This document shows positions 11,362 to 22,440 of a DNA stretch of 64,000 nucleotides, piece after piece. The DNA comes from Dugong dugon (Eukaryota > Chordata > Mammalia > Sirenia > Dugongidae), in NCBI GenBank assembly GCA_030035585.1, contig CM057476.1:18522501-18586500 (forward strand). The letters run 5' to 3'. The notes under the pieces were generated by a model. The model ran no database searches and was not told where the DNA came from. It worked only from the letters and a program-made list of their open reading frames with translations. Position 1 is the first letter of the stretch. Each line of letters opens with the position of its first letter. Both the position numbers and the translations under genes were made by a program.

Positions 11362-11741
11362 CAGGGTCAGATTGCCCAGTAAGCAAGGTAAGCACGGGCT
11401 TACTTCTATTTATTTCCTAATCTGTAGTGACCAGTTTCACATCTTTGATGTGGTGAAACCCATGTGAAATTGGTCACTACAGATTACGCAGTAAGCACAG
11501 GTAAGCTCATGCTTACCTGTGCTTACTGGGTAGCCTGTCCCTGTCAGGGGCTGTAAATTTGAAAAGAGGTTTGATTCTGTAGGAAGGTGCTGTGGGGTTG
11601 GGAGAGAGACAGATGCCAGCCATACCTAGAAGCAGAATCTTTGATGTGGGGAATAAATGTTAAATTGTTCACTACAGATAGATGATCCGCTAAGCAAGGT
11701 AAGCACCGTGCTTACCTTGCCTATTGAATAGTCTGCCCCTG
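11362..11741. mobile_element. hAT-like non-autonomous element (MITE), dimeric, 380 bp
   Basis: Exact 8-bp target duplication CCCACCTG at 11354-11361 and 11742-11749. Ends CAGGGTCAGA... and ...GTCTGCCCCTG form inverted repeats of about 34 bp. Internal hairpins: 24-bp arms 11419-11442/11462-11485 (one mismatch), and perfect 18-bp arms 11489-11506/11511-11528 with a 4-nt loop. A full-looking unit ends at 11543 (GCCTGTCCCTG), and 11640-11741 repeats its right half. No coding capacity. Confidence 0.8.
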
Positions 11742-11904
11742 CCCACCTGCCTCCCTCTTTCCCTTTTTAGAGCCCTTGTGATTACATTGTGCCCACTCAG
11801 ATAATCCAGGACAATCTCTCCATCTCAAGACTCTGAAATTAATCACAACTGCAAAGTCCCTTTTGCTATGTAAGGTAACATATTCACAGGTTCTGGGGTT
11901 TAGG

Positions 11905-12087
11905 AGCAGGAGAAAAATGTGGCAGTTTGCTTCCTTAAAGATTGCCCATTGCTGTCAAGTCGATTCCGACTCATAGCAATGCTATAGATTACAGCCTTGC
12001 AAACCCTATGGGGTAATTCTACTCTGTCCCACAGAGTCGCTATGAGTCAGAACCGACTTGATGGCAGTGAGTTTGGTTTGTTTTTGG
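11905..12087 (+). repeat. AfroSINE, 5'-truncated, with inverted tail insert
   Basis: Sense SINE sequence 11905-11943 (GAAAAATGTGGCAGTTTGC) continues at 11988 (ATTACAGCCTTGCAAACCC). The intervening 44 bases (about 11944-11987) are an antisense AfroSINE tail, CAAGTCGATTCCGACTC. Confidence 0.75.
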
Positions 12088-12402
12088 GATTTAGGATGTG
12101 GACACCTTTGGGGGCCATTATTCTGTCTACCACGGAAGATTTCTAGGAAGCTTCTCAGAGGGAAGTTATCTTCCCACCGGCATGCTTCCAGTCATCCAGC
12201 TCCAGATCCCCTTCATTTCTGTCTTTTTTGAATTGATGACATTCCTAGGCTCCACCACTTCTGGATTCACTTTCAAGAATTGCCCCATAACCACGTTTTT
12301 TTCTTTAAATGGACTTTAAATCAACTCACTATTTAACTCAGCTTCGTCCTAAGTGATAATACATGTGAAATCAAGGTTTAACATCCACTTAATGTTTTTT
12401 CT

Positions 12403-12574
12403 GGAGCCCTGGTGGCGCAGTGATTAAGATCTTGGCTGCTAACCAAAAGGTCGGCAGTTCGAATCTGCCAGCCACTCCTTGGAAACCTTATAGGGCAGTT
12501 CTGCTCTGTCCTGTAGGGTCACTATGAGTCAGAGCTGACTCGACAGCAACGGGTTTGGTTTGGTTTTTTTGGTT
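12403..12574 (+). repeat. AfroSINE, intact, young-looking
   Basis: Opens GGAGCCCTGGTGGCGCAGTG and ends in the GACTCGACAGCAACGGG tail plus T-rich end. Target duplication ATGTTTTTTCT at 12392-12402 and 12575-12585. Confidence 0.92.
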
Positions 12575-12743
12575 ATGTTTTTTCTTACTTTTCCCATTAA
12601 AATAATTACATAACTGTTAACATTTTAAGAAAAGCTTATTTGTGAGCCCCCTAAAAATGCCTCATGGAACACTATGAAAATGAGTATACCACACAGCAGA
12701 GAACTCTGGATCGCCATATTAAAGTCTCCTTTTAAAAAGCAGA

Positions 12744-12945
12744 AGTTCCTGGGTGGTGCAAACAGTTAAATGTTTGGCTACTAACTGAAAGGTTTAACGC
12801 CACCCGGCGGTGCCTTGGAAGAAAGGCCTGGTGATCTATTTCCAAAAAAAATCAGTCATGGGAAACCCTATGGCACACAATTCTATTCTAACACACATGG
12901 GGGTGCCATGAGTTGGAGTCAACTTGAGGGCAACTGGTTTGGTAG
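12744..12945 (+). repeat. AfroSINE
   Basis: Subfamily with GAAAGGCCTGGTGATC and AAAAATCAGTCATGG. Flanked by TTAAAAAGCAGA at 12732-12743 and 12946-12957. Confidence 0.9.
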
Positions 12946-13017
12946 TTAAAAAGCAGATATGTTGCTTGCATGGCGAACATGCCCCAAATTCCAGGCTGCA
13001 GTCTGCAGGGTGATATT

Positions 13018-13190
13018 GTGGAAAGAATTCTGAGATAGGAGTGAAGAGACCTAGGTTTGGGTTCTAGTTCTGCTGTGTGTTCTTGGCCAAGTCTCATTCT
13101 TTCCCGAGGCCTCCGTTTCCTCATCTGTACGCTGGGGTTAGGCTGAAAGATTACTAAGGTCTCTCTAGCTCAGACGTGGTATATTTCTCT
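13018..13190 (+). repeat. MIR
   Basis: GACCTAGGTTTGGGTTCTAG and CCTCCGTTTCCTCATCTG in MIR order. Confidence 0.75.
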
Positions 13191-13369
13191 GTTAGCCCAC
13201 CAGTACATTAGTTGCAAGAGACTGGGACACAGGTTGGGTAAGTTTTGGCATCATGGAGAAGAACTGGAGTATATGTGCTGTTAGGGGCACTATAGGGGCT
13301 CCCCCAACTCCAGAACCGGCATTACTTGTTCTTCCTGTGCTTCACTTACACCATATGCACACATCAATC

Positions 13370-13475
13370 ATGGCTCTTAAGGGCAGAGACAGACTTTTAT
13401 TCAGCCTTGTAGCCATCACACCAGGCCTAGATAAGGACTTAATATATTATCTGGTTCCTGAATGACTGATTGACT
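13370..13475 (+). repeat. L2 3' end
   Basis: CTTAAGGGCAGAGACAGAC followed by the CTGAATGACTGATTG end. Confidence 0.5.
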
Positions 13476-13577
13476 AACAGAAGAGAAGGCAATATGATGT
13501 GCATGGTAATCCCAAGAGGTCAATGCTTACTGAAAGGCACCCCACAGGACTAGAAGCCCGCAGAAAACTTAGCAGTG

Positions 13578-13808
13578 GGCATGTGGGCTCTAGGAGTTAG
13601 ATAGACCTGGGTTCAAATCTCTGCTCCAACCCTTAGGAGCTATGTCACCCTGGGCATGTTACTTCACCCATTTGAGCCTCAGTGTCCTCATCTGTACAAT
13701 GGGGATAATAATAGTACCTAGTTCATAGGTTTGTTGTAAGGTTTAAATGAGATAATCCACGGGGAGTGCATAGCCCAGTGTTTGGCACATAATGGTCCAT
13801 AAACGAAC
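13578..13808 (+). repeat. MIR, near full length
   Basis: TAGACCTGGGTTCAAATCTC, CCTCATCTGTACAATGGGG and GGCACATAATGGTCC are all in place. Confidence 0.85.
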
Positions 13809-15218
13809 AATGACGACTGTTATTGTTATCATCCCACCTCCCACGCTGTCTGTAGAAGATGTAGACCACCCAATAACAGCCTGTGCCTCTCCTGGGCTGT
13901 TCAGGGGGTGTAGGGAACTTTTGAAGTCCCCACATATGCGGTGCCATGTCAGGGTCTTTGAAATATACATTCAGCCCCCATTACTCTCCCCGCACTGTTC
14001 TGCACCAACAAGCCATCTGGTGTAGTTCAAATATTGTTCAAATGTAGTATTTTGAAACTGTTTTTGAGATGCTTCCTAAATGCTTGCCAAGACTCTAAAA
14101 ATCCCACATGAACAAAAAATATCATTTTTTATTGGCTTTGCCTGGAGTGAATAGATTGTCAGATGGAGAGAAACGAGGGCAGTAGATTTGATTCATTGCA
14201 AAGTGTGGGAGGAGAGGCATGTTCTCTAGGGCTGGGCAGGCCTGGGGCCGTGTCTTGGCTGTGCCACTTACGGCCACTTCACACCAGCCATTGGGTGTCT
14301 CTGAGCTGTATGACAGCTGACCCACAGGCTGACCAGTCAGGTTAGCTCAGAACCTAGTAAGTGCCCAACCAGTAGCTGTTGAATCAGCCCACTGTTGAAT
14401 CAACCAGTAGCTGTTAGAATCGTTTAGAACAATACTTGTGACGTAGCCGGCACATAGTAGGAGCGTCACACATGTTAGTTTCCCTGTAAGCTGGACCCAG
14501 TAGTGGTGGCATCAGTGAATGAATTCTGGTTTGATTTGAGCAGAACCTTTCTAAGAATGGGTTGGAATCTAGGTCCTGCCTATCTATTTAAGTACCTAGC
14601 ACATTTAAGAATCTGATTTGATAGATTGCTGAATTCCATTGAGGTGGACAGGTGTGGGTAGTGGGTATTAAGGAATCTGTTTAAGCTCCCAAATTCAAGT
14701 GTGCCAGAAATGTCAACTTTCTTAAATCTCTTTAAATTAATTCAAGCTGGACTTACAGTCTCTACCCTACTGGGTTACAGGAAACTTAATTTTGGTCATT
14801 ACTGGGGTTCACTTACCCTGAGATGAACAGATACCCCTAAAGTCTTACTTGGTCTCCATCAACAAACCCATTCATCCATCCACAGCTTTCCTCAAGTGTG
14901 GAAGCTCTGCTGCTTCTGGGCCCAGATTGGAGTGGGGGAGCCTCAGCCCTGTTCGGTATTTCTGGCACCAAGGGTCTGGTCGCTTCCCTTGGGCACTGCT
15001 GTGGACTTGCCTGTGATCTCCAGCCTATTCAGTGTCTCTCAGAAAAGTCATTTCTTCACCCCCATCCTCCGCCCCGGGACACCGCTGCAAACTCATCAAT
15101 GAACTTTCGACAGAGTTTGCGAACAGACAGTTGTAAGGGTGAAGGAGCCCTCCAGATGTTTTTCTTTGGCTTGCTGCGTGGGTTTTTAAAAAATTCATTA
15201 GTTTAGCTTCCAACATTT
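13809..15218. other. Mostly unique, faint MIR traces
   Basis: About 1.4 kb with only weak repeat traces (around 14410-14480) and no supported gene. Confidence 0.5.
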
Positions 15219-15232
15219 AGAAAGTGGAATCT

Positions 15233-15442
15233 GGAGTCCCTGGATGGTGCAGATGGTTAAGTGTTCGACTGCTAAGCGAAAGGTTGGAGGTTCAAGTCCA
15301 CCCAGAGGCACTTCAGAGAAAAAGACCTGACAATCGACTTCTGAAAAATCAGCCATTGGAAATCCTATAGAGCATAGTTCTATTCCGACACACATGAGGT
15401 CGCCGTGAGTCAAAATCGACTTGATGGCAATGGCACTGGTAC
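15233..15442 (+). repeat. AfroSINE
   Basis: GGAGTCCCTGGATGGTGCAG to AAAATCGACTTGATGGC. Target duplication AGAAAGTGGAATCT / AGAAAGCGGTATCT at 15219-15232 and 15443-15456. Confidence 0.9.
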
Positions 15443-15456
15443 AGAAAGCGGTATCT

Positions 15457-16287
15457 TTTATATAAAAATCTGGATGTCTAATACCTCTTGAAAAATTGGG
15501 ATATCTAGAGCAACAAGGGGCTGGAGCTGAGTACCAGGTGCTGGCCTCTCAGAAGGGTGTGGAGTCTCCCATTCTTTCATCAACTTACATGGGCCCCCCT
15601 CTACCTTCCTTGGCCCCTGTAGGCATTTGAGTTTGAGACCCTGCCCCAGCTCCCTCCAAGGACGAGGGCAGCCTTTGACTTGTGGGCTGCTTCTCTCTCC
15701 TGCCCTGCACATATCCCTGAGACCCGGCATCTCAAAAGGCCTGGCCACATTGCTTCAAAACAGGAAGAGAGAAACAGGTAGGGAAATCAAATACAAATTT
15801 AATTCTTCCAGAATGATCCTGTAACCTGCAGTAGGCTCATCCGAAGCACTCAAACACCAAGCCACCAACATCTTACACTTGGAATTTCTTCTGCGTTCTC
15901 CTCACGACTTGAACCCACTAGTTGTCTGAGGTTGTGGGTCCAGCATGGGCTACACGCAGAGTCCTTGGGTGGCCGTCAAGCTCTGGGTCAATAATTTATG
16001 CTAATGCTTCAATCACCCTACTGATCTCTTTCCTGGTAGTGTGTTGGGAAACTGGACACCCAGAGATTAAATTGCCCCTGAAGTTGGCGGCGGTTGCACT
16101 GGGAGACTGCGGTGGGGTGGGGTGGGTAGTTCAAGGTCAGAGCACTCCCATTTCACAGAGAGAAATGAAGACACCCCTTTAGTTTTCTACTTTGAGGAAA
16201 AGCCAGAGTCTCTAAGCAGTGAAATGAAATCTGGCATGATTCTGAATATATTCCCTCCGTCCCTCAACAAGCCCCTGAGCAGTGATC
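15457..16287. other. No feature recognised
   Basis: No repeat or exon I can name. Confidence 0.5.
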
Positions 16288-16410
16288 CAAAGAGCACTAG
16301 ACATGGAATCCAGTATCTGTTCCCTCTGTGCTGCATGATCTTGGGCAAGTTGCTTTGTCTCTCTGAGTCACTGTTTCCAGCTCTGGAAAATGGAGGGGGC
16401 AATGAACAGG
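16288..16410 (+). repeat. MIR core
   Basis: ATCTTGGGCAAGTTGCTTTG and GAGTCACTGTTTCCAG. Confidence 0.65.
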
Positions 16411-16689
16411 CGTATCATAGTATCATATCCCAGGGGCCTCAACATCTCATCCAGCCCTGCATCCCCCCGACAACACCCACACCCTGACGGCTGCCCAGGT
16501 CACCATGCTCAGGCCCTCCCTCTCCTTCACCCTCGACAGTCATTCAACCCACAGATTTACTGAGCACCTACTGTGTGCCAGGCACTGTTCCAGACACTGA
16601 GACAGACCCCTTCCCTTCCCCCGATGATCGAATGTCCCATCAGTTACCTTCTTTGAGTCTTTCATGCCTGTATCCCCACTTACAGCTAC

Positions 16690-17000
16690 TCTGATCCATG
16701 CCATCTCTGGCTCTGGCCTGGATTCTTGTGTCATCCTCCACATCACAGCCAGAATGTTCTTCCTGAAACACAAATCTGGTCACATCAGCTGCTTAAAGAT
16801 ACCTTCTGTGACTCCCCATTGCCTCTAGAATAAAATCAAAAGGCACCACGCTGTAGTCACCTTAACTTCTTCTCTGTCCCCAAAACCCATCAAGCCCTTT
16901 CCTACCTCTGAGTGTTTGCCACTGCTGGTCCTTCCATCTGCCTGCCTTTTCTTAACCTGACATCGTTATCTTCTCAGGTGGTACGCTGGACAGCTCAGTC
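16690..17000 (+). repeat. L2 fragment
   Basis: CTGCTTAAAGATACCTTCTGTG and GACTCCCCATTGCCTCTAG match the L2 3' region. Confidence 0.7.
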
Positions 17001-17044
17001 CCTCCTTAGCCCTCTCTGCTTCCTCATCACAGCCCTGATGGTAA

Positions 17045-17215
17045 TAGCCAACATGCACGCATATAGTGCTTTCTGTGTATCAGGCTCGGTTCTGAGCCCC
17101 TTCGTTATATTAACCCATTTTGTCCTCACTACAGCTCTGTGGGGTAGGTACCGCTACTATGCCCATTTACAGATGAGCAAACCGAGGTGCAGAGAGGAAA
17201 GCCACTGTGCTGGGA
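17045..17215 (-). repeat. MIR
   Basis: CATTTACAGATGAGCAAACC and GTGGGGTAGGTACCGC in reverse MIR order. Confidence 0.6.
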
Positions 17216-17237
17216 TTCCCCAATACTGCCATTGCCT

Positions 17238-17355
17238 GTGGCTGCTCGACCGTGAGCTCCGTGGAGGCAGGGACTCTATCTTGCTCCTCTCTGCATCCCC
17301 AGCACCCGGGGCCTGACACGTAGTAGGTGCTCAGCAGACTGTAATTGATTGTCAA
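17238..17355 (+). repeat. L2 3' end
   Basis: GTGGAGGCAGGGACTCTATC ... GTAGTAGGTGCTCAGCAG. Confidence 0.65.
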
Positions 17356-18094
17356 CAACCATCTTCATGAATAAATGAGCTACTGATGGTGAGAGGCTAC
17401 TTGAACTGCTGGGGGCCGCCTGGACATGAGGGCTTGTTGTTATTCCTCTTGGGCTGTGAGTTGGTTGAGCCAAGCCGGTAGTCGCTCTCCCTGCCCAGAG
17501 AGCCCCTCAGCCGCTGAAGCAGCTCTTGCCAGGGACCACGGACATGGAAGGAAGGTCCTCACCATCATTTGTTTTTCTCAGTGTTGGCTTTCTTCCTGTA
17601 CAAACTGCCCCTAACAGGCAACTGAATCCAGGGATTCAGTATCGTTAGGGGTATTTCTGGCTGTGAGGGTTTCCAAGGTTTCCCCCTGGGCTGAGGTAAA
17701 GGGAAGATGGCCCCTGGGTGTTGGGCAGGGGCTGGACCAGAAGCCTTAATATTAGACGTGGGTAAGGTAGTGTGAGCACCGGGCTTGTTACAGCCTCATA
17801 TTTAATTTATGGGCTTGGCTGGATTGGGCCGTGGGCTGTTTGGCCTTTGGAGGCCACGGGTGTTTGTGTCTTTCAAGACCCAAAGTGAAAGTGAACCACC
17901 ATGAGTTCTGCAGGAGGATGTCTAGTGGGATGGGCGGGGAAGTGCAGGGCAGTTCTAAAGAGTCATGTCCGAGCCTGAGGCCTGGGGTTGACAGGGCTGG
18001 CCTGAAATCACATCTCAGCCACTCTGTTGCTAAATATAATGATAGAATAGGATACAATACAATATATAAACCCAAGGTTTCACAGAAACAGAGT
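17356..18094. other. No feature recognised
   Basis: Unique-looking; no exon is supported. Confidence 0.5.
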
Positions 18095-18475
18095 GGTAAC
18101 ACAATCAAGAGCACAGTCAGATCACAGCTTTGCCACTGATGAACTGTGCAGCCCTTGGTTTTATCCCATTGCCTCTCTGCATCTCAGTTTCCTCATCTGT
18201 GAAGTGGAAATAATAACAGAACCCACTTCACTGAGCTGTTGTTGTTAGGTGCCATTGAGGGATTTCGACTCATAGTGACCTCATGTGTCAGAGCGGAACT
18301 GCTCCATAGGATTTTCTTGGCTGTAAGCTTTACGGAACCTGATCGCCAAATCTTTCTCCCACAGATCCACTAGGTAAGTTTGAACTGCCAGCCTTTTGGT
18401 TAGCAGCCAAGCGCTTAACTGTTGTGCCACCAGGGCTCCACTGAGCTATTAGGGAGATGAAATGAAACACGTACA
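18095..18475 (+). repeat. MIR, split by an AfroSINE
   Basis: Left part ends CTGCATCTCAGTTTCCTCATC ... CACTTCACTGAGCTGTT; the remainder continues after 18450. Confidence 0.7.
18241..18438 (-). repeat. AfroSINE
   Basis: Antisense copy from GTTGTTAGGTGCCATTGAGG to the head GTGCCACCAGGGCTC. Target duplication CACTGAGCTGTT / CACTGAGCTATT at 18229-18240 and 18439-18450. Confidence 0.92.
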
Positions 18476-18477
18476 GG

Positions 18478-18705
18478 AAGGCAGTAGGGCGTGGTGATAA
18501 AGAGAATGGAGCTTGGCGTTGTGTGGCCTGGTATTTTTGGTGCCACTTTCACACATGCTGTGTGTGGCTTTGGGCGAATTATTTCACCTCTCTGAACCTC
18601 AGCTTCTTCATCTGTAAAATGGAAATATTAGTTCCAATGTACCTTGCAGAGCTGTTATAAGAAAATGTCATAATGCATTTAGCACAGAGCCTAGCCTGTT
18701 GTTGT
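18478..18705 (+). repeat. MIR, near full length
   Basis: TTCACCTCTCTGAACCTCAG, CATCTGTAAAATGGAAATA and a GCACAGAGCCTAGCC end. Confidence 0.85.
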
Positions 18706-18769
18706 TACTATTACCGGTATGTTCTGATCTGCAATTCCTGAGTAGCTTGTGGTCGGTTGAGAGCTGGTC

Positions 18770-18865
18770 AGTCTGGAGATATCTTCTAACAAGCTGAGCT
18801 GTGTAACTTGGGTAAGTCACTTTCCCTCTCTGGGCCTTGTTTGTAAAATGAAAGCTGCATCACAC
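18770..18865 (+). repeat. MIR core
   Basis: TGTAACTTGGGTAAGTCAC and TTGTAAAATGAAAGC. Confidence 0.6.
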
Positions 18866-18899
18866 AACCCTAGCATGCAGAGTCCCCAGCGGCCTCCGC

Positions 18900-19035
18900 A
18901 GTGCACTGTCGTCTCAGTTAACCCTCACACCGGCCCTGTATCGTCGCTATCTTCCCATTTTACACATGAGGACACTGAGACCTAGAAAGAGGATAGGTCA
19001 CCTGTTCAGAGTCTCGCAGACCCAAGTGGAAAAGA
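18900..19035 (-). repeat. MIR
   Basis: CATTTTACACATGAGGACACTG after CCTCACACCGGCCC. Confidence 0.65.
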
Positions 19036-19248
19036 TGGGAGTCAAGTGTAGACTGCCCGTGCTCACGCCTGCCCTTGAGCTGTGGTGTGGGCAGGAAGGA
19101 GGGAGGGCGAAGGGGCTGGAGGTCTCAGACTCTCCTCCTGGCGTGAAGGCAATATCAGCCATGCTGCTCTTATTTCCTCTTTTGGGCCATGGCTCTGAGG
19201 AAGCTCCAGTGTCTCCTTTGCATGAGCTCTCAGAATCCTGCCCCTTCA

Positions 19249-19376
19249 CTGTTGTTGTTGTTAGTTGCTTTCGAGTTGGCTCTGACTCACGGAGACCTTA
19301 CGTATAACAGAAGGAAATGTTGCCCCATCCTGCGCTATCTTCATGATCGTTGGCATGTCTGAGTCCCTTCATTAGG
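19249..19376 (-). repeat. RTE LINE tail fragment
   Basis: GTTGTTGTTGTTAGTTGC then GACCTTACGTATAACAGAAGG and CTTCATGATCGTTGGC, as at 61.7 kb. Confidence 0.75.
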
Positions 19377-19866
19377 GGACCACAAACCCCTCCTTCAGCT
19401 CACAGATTGAATAATCGCGTGCACACACCTTGAAAATGGGCTGGAGGGACTTCACCACCCCCAACCCCTTACACTAGGATGGAAGTGACATCCTTGGTCG
19501 GTGGGATCACAAGCCTTTCTTGTCCCAACATCACCAGTGTGCGCTGCACATGTATGAGCCAAGTTCTGCCTTGGGGGGAAAAGGAGAAAAAAAACTGTTT
19601 TGTTTTGCATCTTGGCACGTGTTTTCCCCAGAGTGCCAAGGAGGTTCCAGCACTGAGAAACAGCAGGCAGCCACAGATGTTTATTCCCTGCTGGGGAGGA
19701 GTGTGGCTCAAGCCCTCCTTCCAGCCCCCAAAGAGCATGTTCCCTCCATATCCTGGAGCAGTGGGGGGCCAGGTTTTCCCAAGCCCTCTCCAGGTGATCT
19801 TTGCCCAGCCCTGGGACCCATCAGGGATAGTTTCTGATGGATTCTGGAGTCAGTCGACAGATCTGT
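19377..19866. other. No feature recognised
   Basis: Open frames cross this region into the LTR, which argues against a gene. Confidence 0.5.
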
Positions 19867-20363
19867 TGTCATGGATTGAACTGTGTCCCCCAAAAATATC
19901 TTGTCCACTTGGCTGGGTCATGATTCCCAGTATGGTATGTTTGGTATCTGAGGTGATTTCTGTATGTGTTGCAAATCCTACCACTATGATGTAATAAAAT
20001 GGATTAGTTATATTGATGAGGTCTACAAGATTAGATAGTGTCTTAAGCCAATCTCTTTTGAGATATGAAAGAGAGAAGTGAGCAGAGAGACAGGGGACCT
20101 CATACCACCAAGAAAGCAGTACCGGGATTAGAGTGCATCCTTTGGACCTGAGGTTCCTGTGCTGAGATGCTCCCAGACCAAGGGAAGACTGATGCATCTC
20201 AAGGACTTTCCTCCAGAGCCGACAGAGAGAGAAAGCCTTCCTCTGGAGCCAGTGCCTTGAATTTGGACTTGTAGCCTACTAGACTGGGAGAGAATAAATT
20301 TCTCTTTGTTAAAGCTATCCACTTGGGGTATTTCTGTTATACCAGCACTAGATGACTAAGACA
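19867..20363 (+). repeat. Solo LTR, ERVL/MaLR-like, about 497 bp
   Basis: TG...CA ends: TGTCATGGATTGAACTGTG to CACTAGATGACTAAGACA. An AATAAA (AGAATAAATTTCTC) lies near the 3' end. The same family recurs in reverse at 53376-53860. No internal viral genes are present. Confidence 0.75.
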
Positions 20364-20429
20364 CCTGGGTAGCATAGTGCCCAGCACTTATAGGTGGCTT
20401 GTTTCATCAATATCACTCATTCATGGACA

Positions 20430-20547
20430 CCACTGAATACACAAGCCCTTTGCCAAGCTCTTACATGTGCCAGGCTCCATGCTAACTGCTTTACACATCG
20501 CTTCCCGTACTCTTCACAGCAACCCAAAGGAAGTGTGGTAACACCCC
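20430..20547 (-). repeat. MIR fragment
   Basis: TGTGCCAGGCTCCATGCTAAC, cut by the following SINE. Confidence 0.5.
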
Positions 20548-20893
20548 ATTGTTGTTGCTATTGTTAGCTGCCATTGAGTTGGCCCTCAACTCATGGCGAC
20601 GCCATGCACAATGGAACGGCCCAGTCCTGTGCCATCCTCATGATCAATTGTGGATCAGACCATTGTGATCCGTAGGGTTTTTGTTGGCTGATTTTTGGAC
20701 GTAGATTACCAGGCTTTTCTTCCTAGTCCCTCTTAGTCTGGAAGCTCCACTGCAACCTGTTCAGCATCACAGCAACACGCCAGCCTCCACTGACAGATGG
20801 GTGGTGGCTCTGCATGAAGTGTACTATCCAGGAATGAAACCTGAGTCTCCTGCATGGAAGGTGAGAATTCTACCACTTCACCACCACCACCCA
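20548..20893 (-). repeat. tRNA-Gly-derived SINE, full length
   Basis: Antisense from TTAGCTGCCATTGAGTTGG through CTTAGTCTGGAAGCTCC to the tRNA-like head GAGAATTCTACCACTTCACC. Confidence 0.85.
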
Positions 20894-21099
20894 CTAGCAA
20901 GCGTTAGAGAAGCATTAAAGTTCTAACAGCACCGAACTGAGACTTTCTTCTTGATGTAGTCAGAAGGATTGAAATAAAATGAAAAGGAATGGCTTTCTTA
21001 CTTTGTGATTGAATTATTATTTAATACTAGAATCTTCTCTCATGCCAAGACTGGTTCTACACTTCGGGAAACACTGGTATATTGAAAGGCTTCCTGATC

Positions 21100-21258
21100 T
21101 GGGAACCAGATCTTTGTTTGAATCCTGTACGAGCTCTGTAATACTAAATCAGTGACTTCATCAGTTTGGGCCTCAGCCCCCTCATTCGTACAATGGGAAT
21201 GATCGTAGCACCTATAGCACCTTGGAGGCCTGTGAGCACCCAGTAAATGACAGCTCTT
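21100..21258 (+). repeat. MIR
   Basis: GGGCCTCAGCCCCCTCATTC and GTACAATGGGAATGATCG. Confidence 0.65.
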
Positions 21259-21589
21259 GGCACTATCATTGTGATAGTACCACCTGATGAATCGTGGGGC
21301 TAAAGATTGTTGCTGGAAGTGAGAGTGAACACCCAGGACATTTCCACACTGAGATTCTGTTGGGCCCCTATTCCTAAGCAAAGTCATCTGTTAGCTTCAG
21401 CAAAGTTCTCTGTCATTCTGGGGGAGTGTTTATTGCCCTTGGGATCCTGCCAGGGTTAAGTGGAGAAAGTGGACCTGGTGGAATTCACACACTTTGTCAT
21501 TTGCTTGCAGGCACAGGCATTTAAATCAGATCCACTGGAGGGTAAACAGGATCTTCCCCAATCCACCTGCTGTTAAGGAGGGGTGCTGT
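21259..21589. other. No feature recognised
   Basis: Nothing supported. Confidence 0.5.
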
Positions 21590-21775
21590 ATTAGAGGGCT
21601 CCAAGCCCAGCTTCACTGTCTGTCTACTCAGCATGTGTCATTGGGTGTGCCACTTCTCCTTTCTGGGTCTCAGTTTGCTCATCTGTAAAATAGGAGTATT
21701 CCCCCCTATTTCATGTAAGAATAATGGGATGAGAGAATACACCAAATACAATAGCCAGGTATTTAAGGGACAAAA
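21590..21775 (+). repeat. MIR
   Basis: GGGTCTCAGTTTGCTCATCTG and TAAAATAGGAGTATTCC. Confidence 0.75.
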
Positions 21776-22004
21776 TCATTGTTATAGTTTTTTTCCTTGA
21801 GGCTGCATTTAAACTCTCTGCAGAGCTGACTCTGCCTCTTGGACTCATGATCATCCCAAATCTTACTCTCTGAAAGCTCCCTCCTCCTCTTTCATTCCAT
21901 CCCAGGTTGCTGCTTGCTGAGCTACTCTGTTCCCCACAGCCCAGATAATGGGCATTCATGAACCTGGGTGGGAATTCTGCAGCTGCTCTAAATCAAGTAG
22001 GACT

Positions 22005-22440
22005 TTTTATGTTGAAAATGGCAAAAAACACAACTCCAGTGGACTTTTTAAAAAGGAAGTTTATTTTGGCCCACAAACCTTAAAATCCACCGGTAGACTT
22101 GCTTCAGGTGTAGCTTGATCCAGGCTCAAACAGACGCCATCAGATCTCAGTCTCTCTGCATCTGCCATCTCTACCTTTCCCTAGGTTTTCTCTCCCCCAT
22201 GGTAGCAAGATGGCCCCAGTGGTCCAGGCTCACTTCTCTCACATCCCTAAATCCATAAGAAGCTAGAACACCTCTCTCCTTGCCAAAATCTCATTGGTTC
22301 TAACTGGATTATCTGCCTGTTCCTGAACCAGTCACTGTGATGGGAGAGGGAGGTGGGCTATGCTGATGACTTAGGCCAGTCAGGACCCACTTTTGGAGCT
22401 AAGGTCAAATCTCATTGGCTGGAGTAGGTGTGAATTTTGC
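22005..22440. repeat. Ancient DNA-transposon-like repeat, family uncertain
   Basis: Layout AAGTTTATTTTGGCCCAC ... CTGAACCAGTCACTGTGATGG ... CATTGGCTGGAG is a dispersed mammalian pattern; a second, more decayed copy is at 62763-63230. Confidence 0.45.

Larger units (their letters stand above)
11069..12133 (-). repeat. MLT1/MaLR-like LTR, antisense, interrupted twice
   Basis: Begins TGTATTAGTCTTATTGCTGC and ends GCCATTATTCTGTCTACCAC, matching antisense mammalian MaLR-type LTRs. It carries a hAT-like element at 11362-11741 and an AfroSINE at 11905-12087. Confidence 0.65.

Noticed and set aside
19479-19994. 171-codon + strand frame
   Set aside because: Its 3' part is LTR sequence (from 19867), so it is not a conserved gene.
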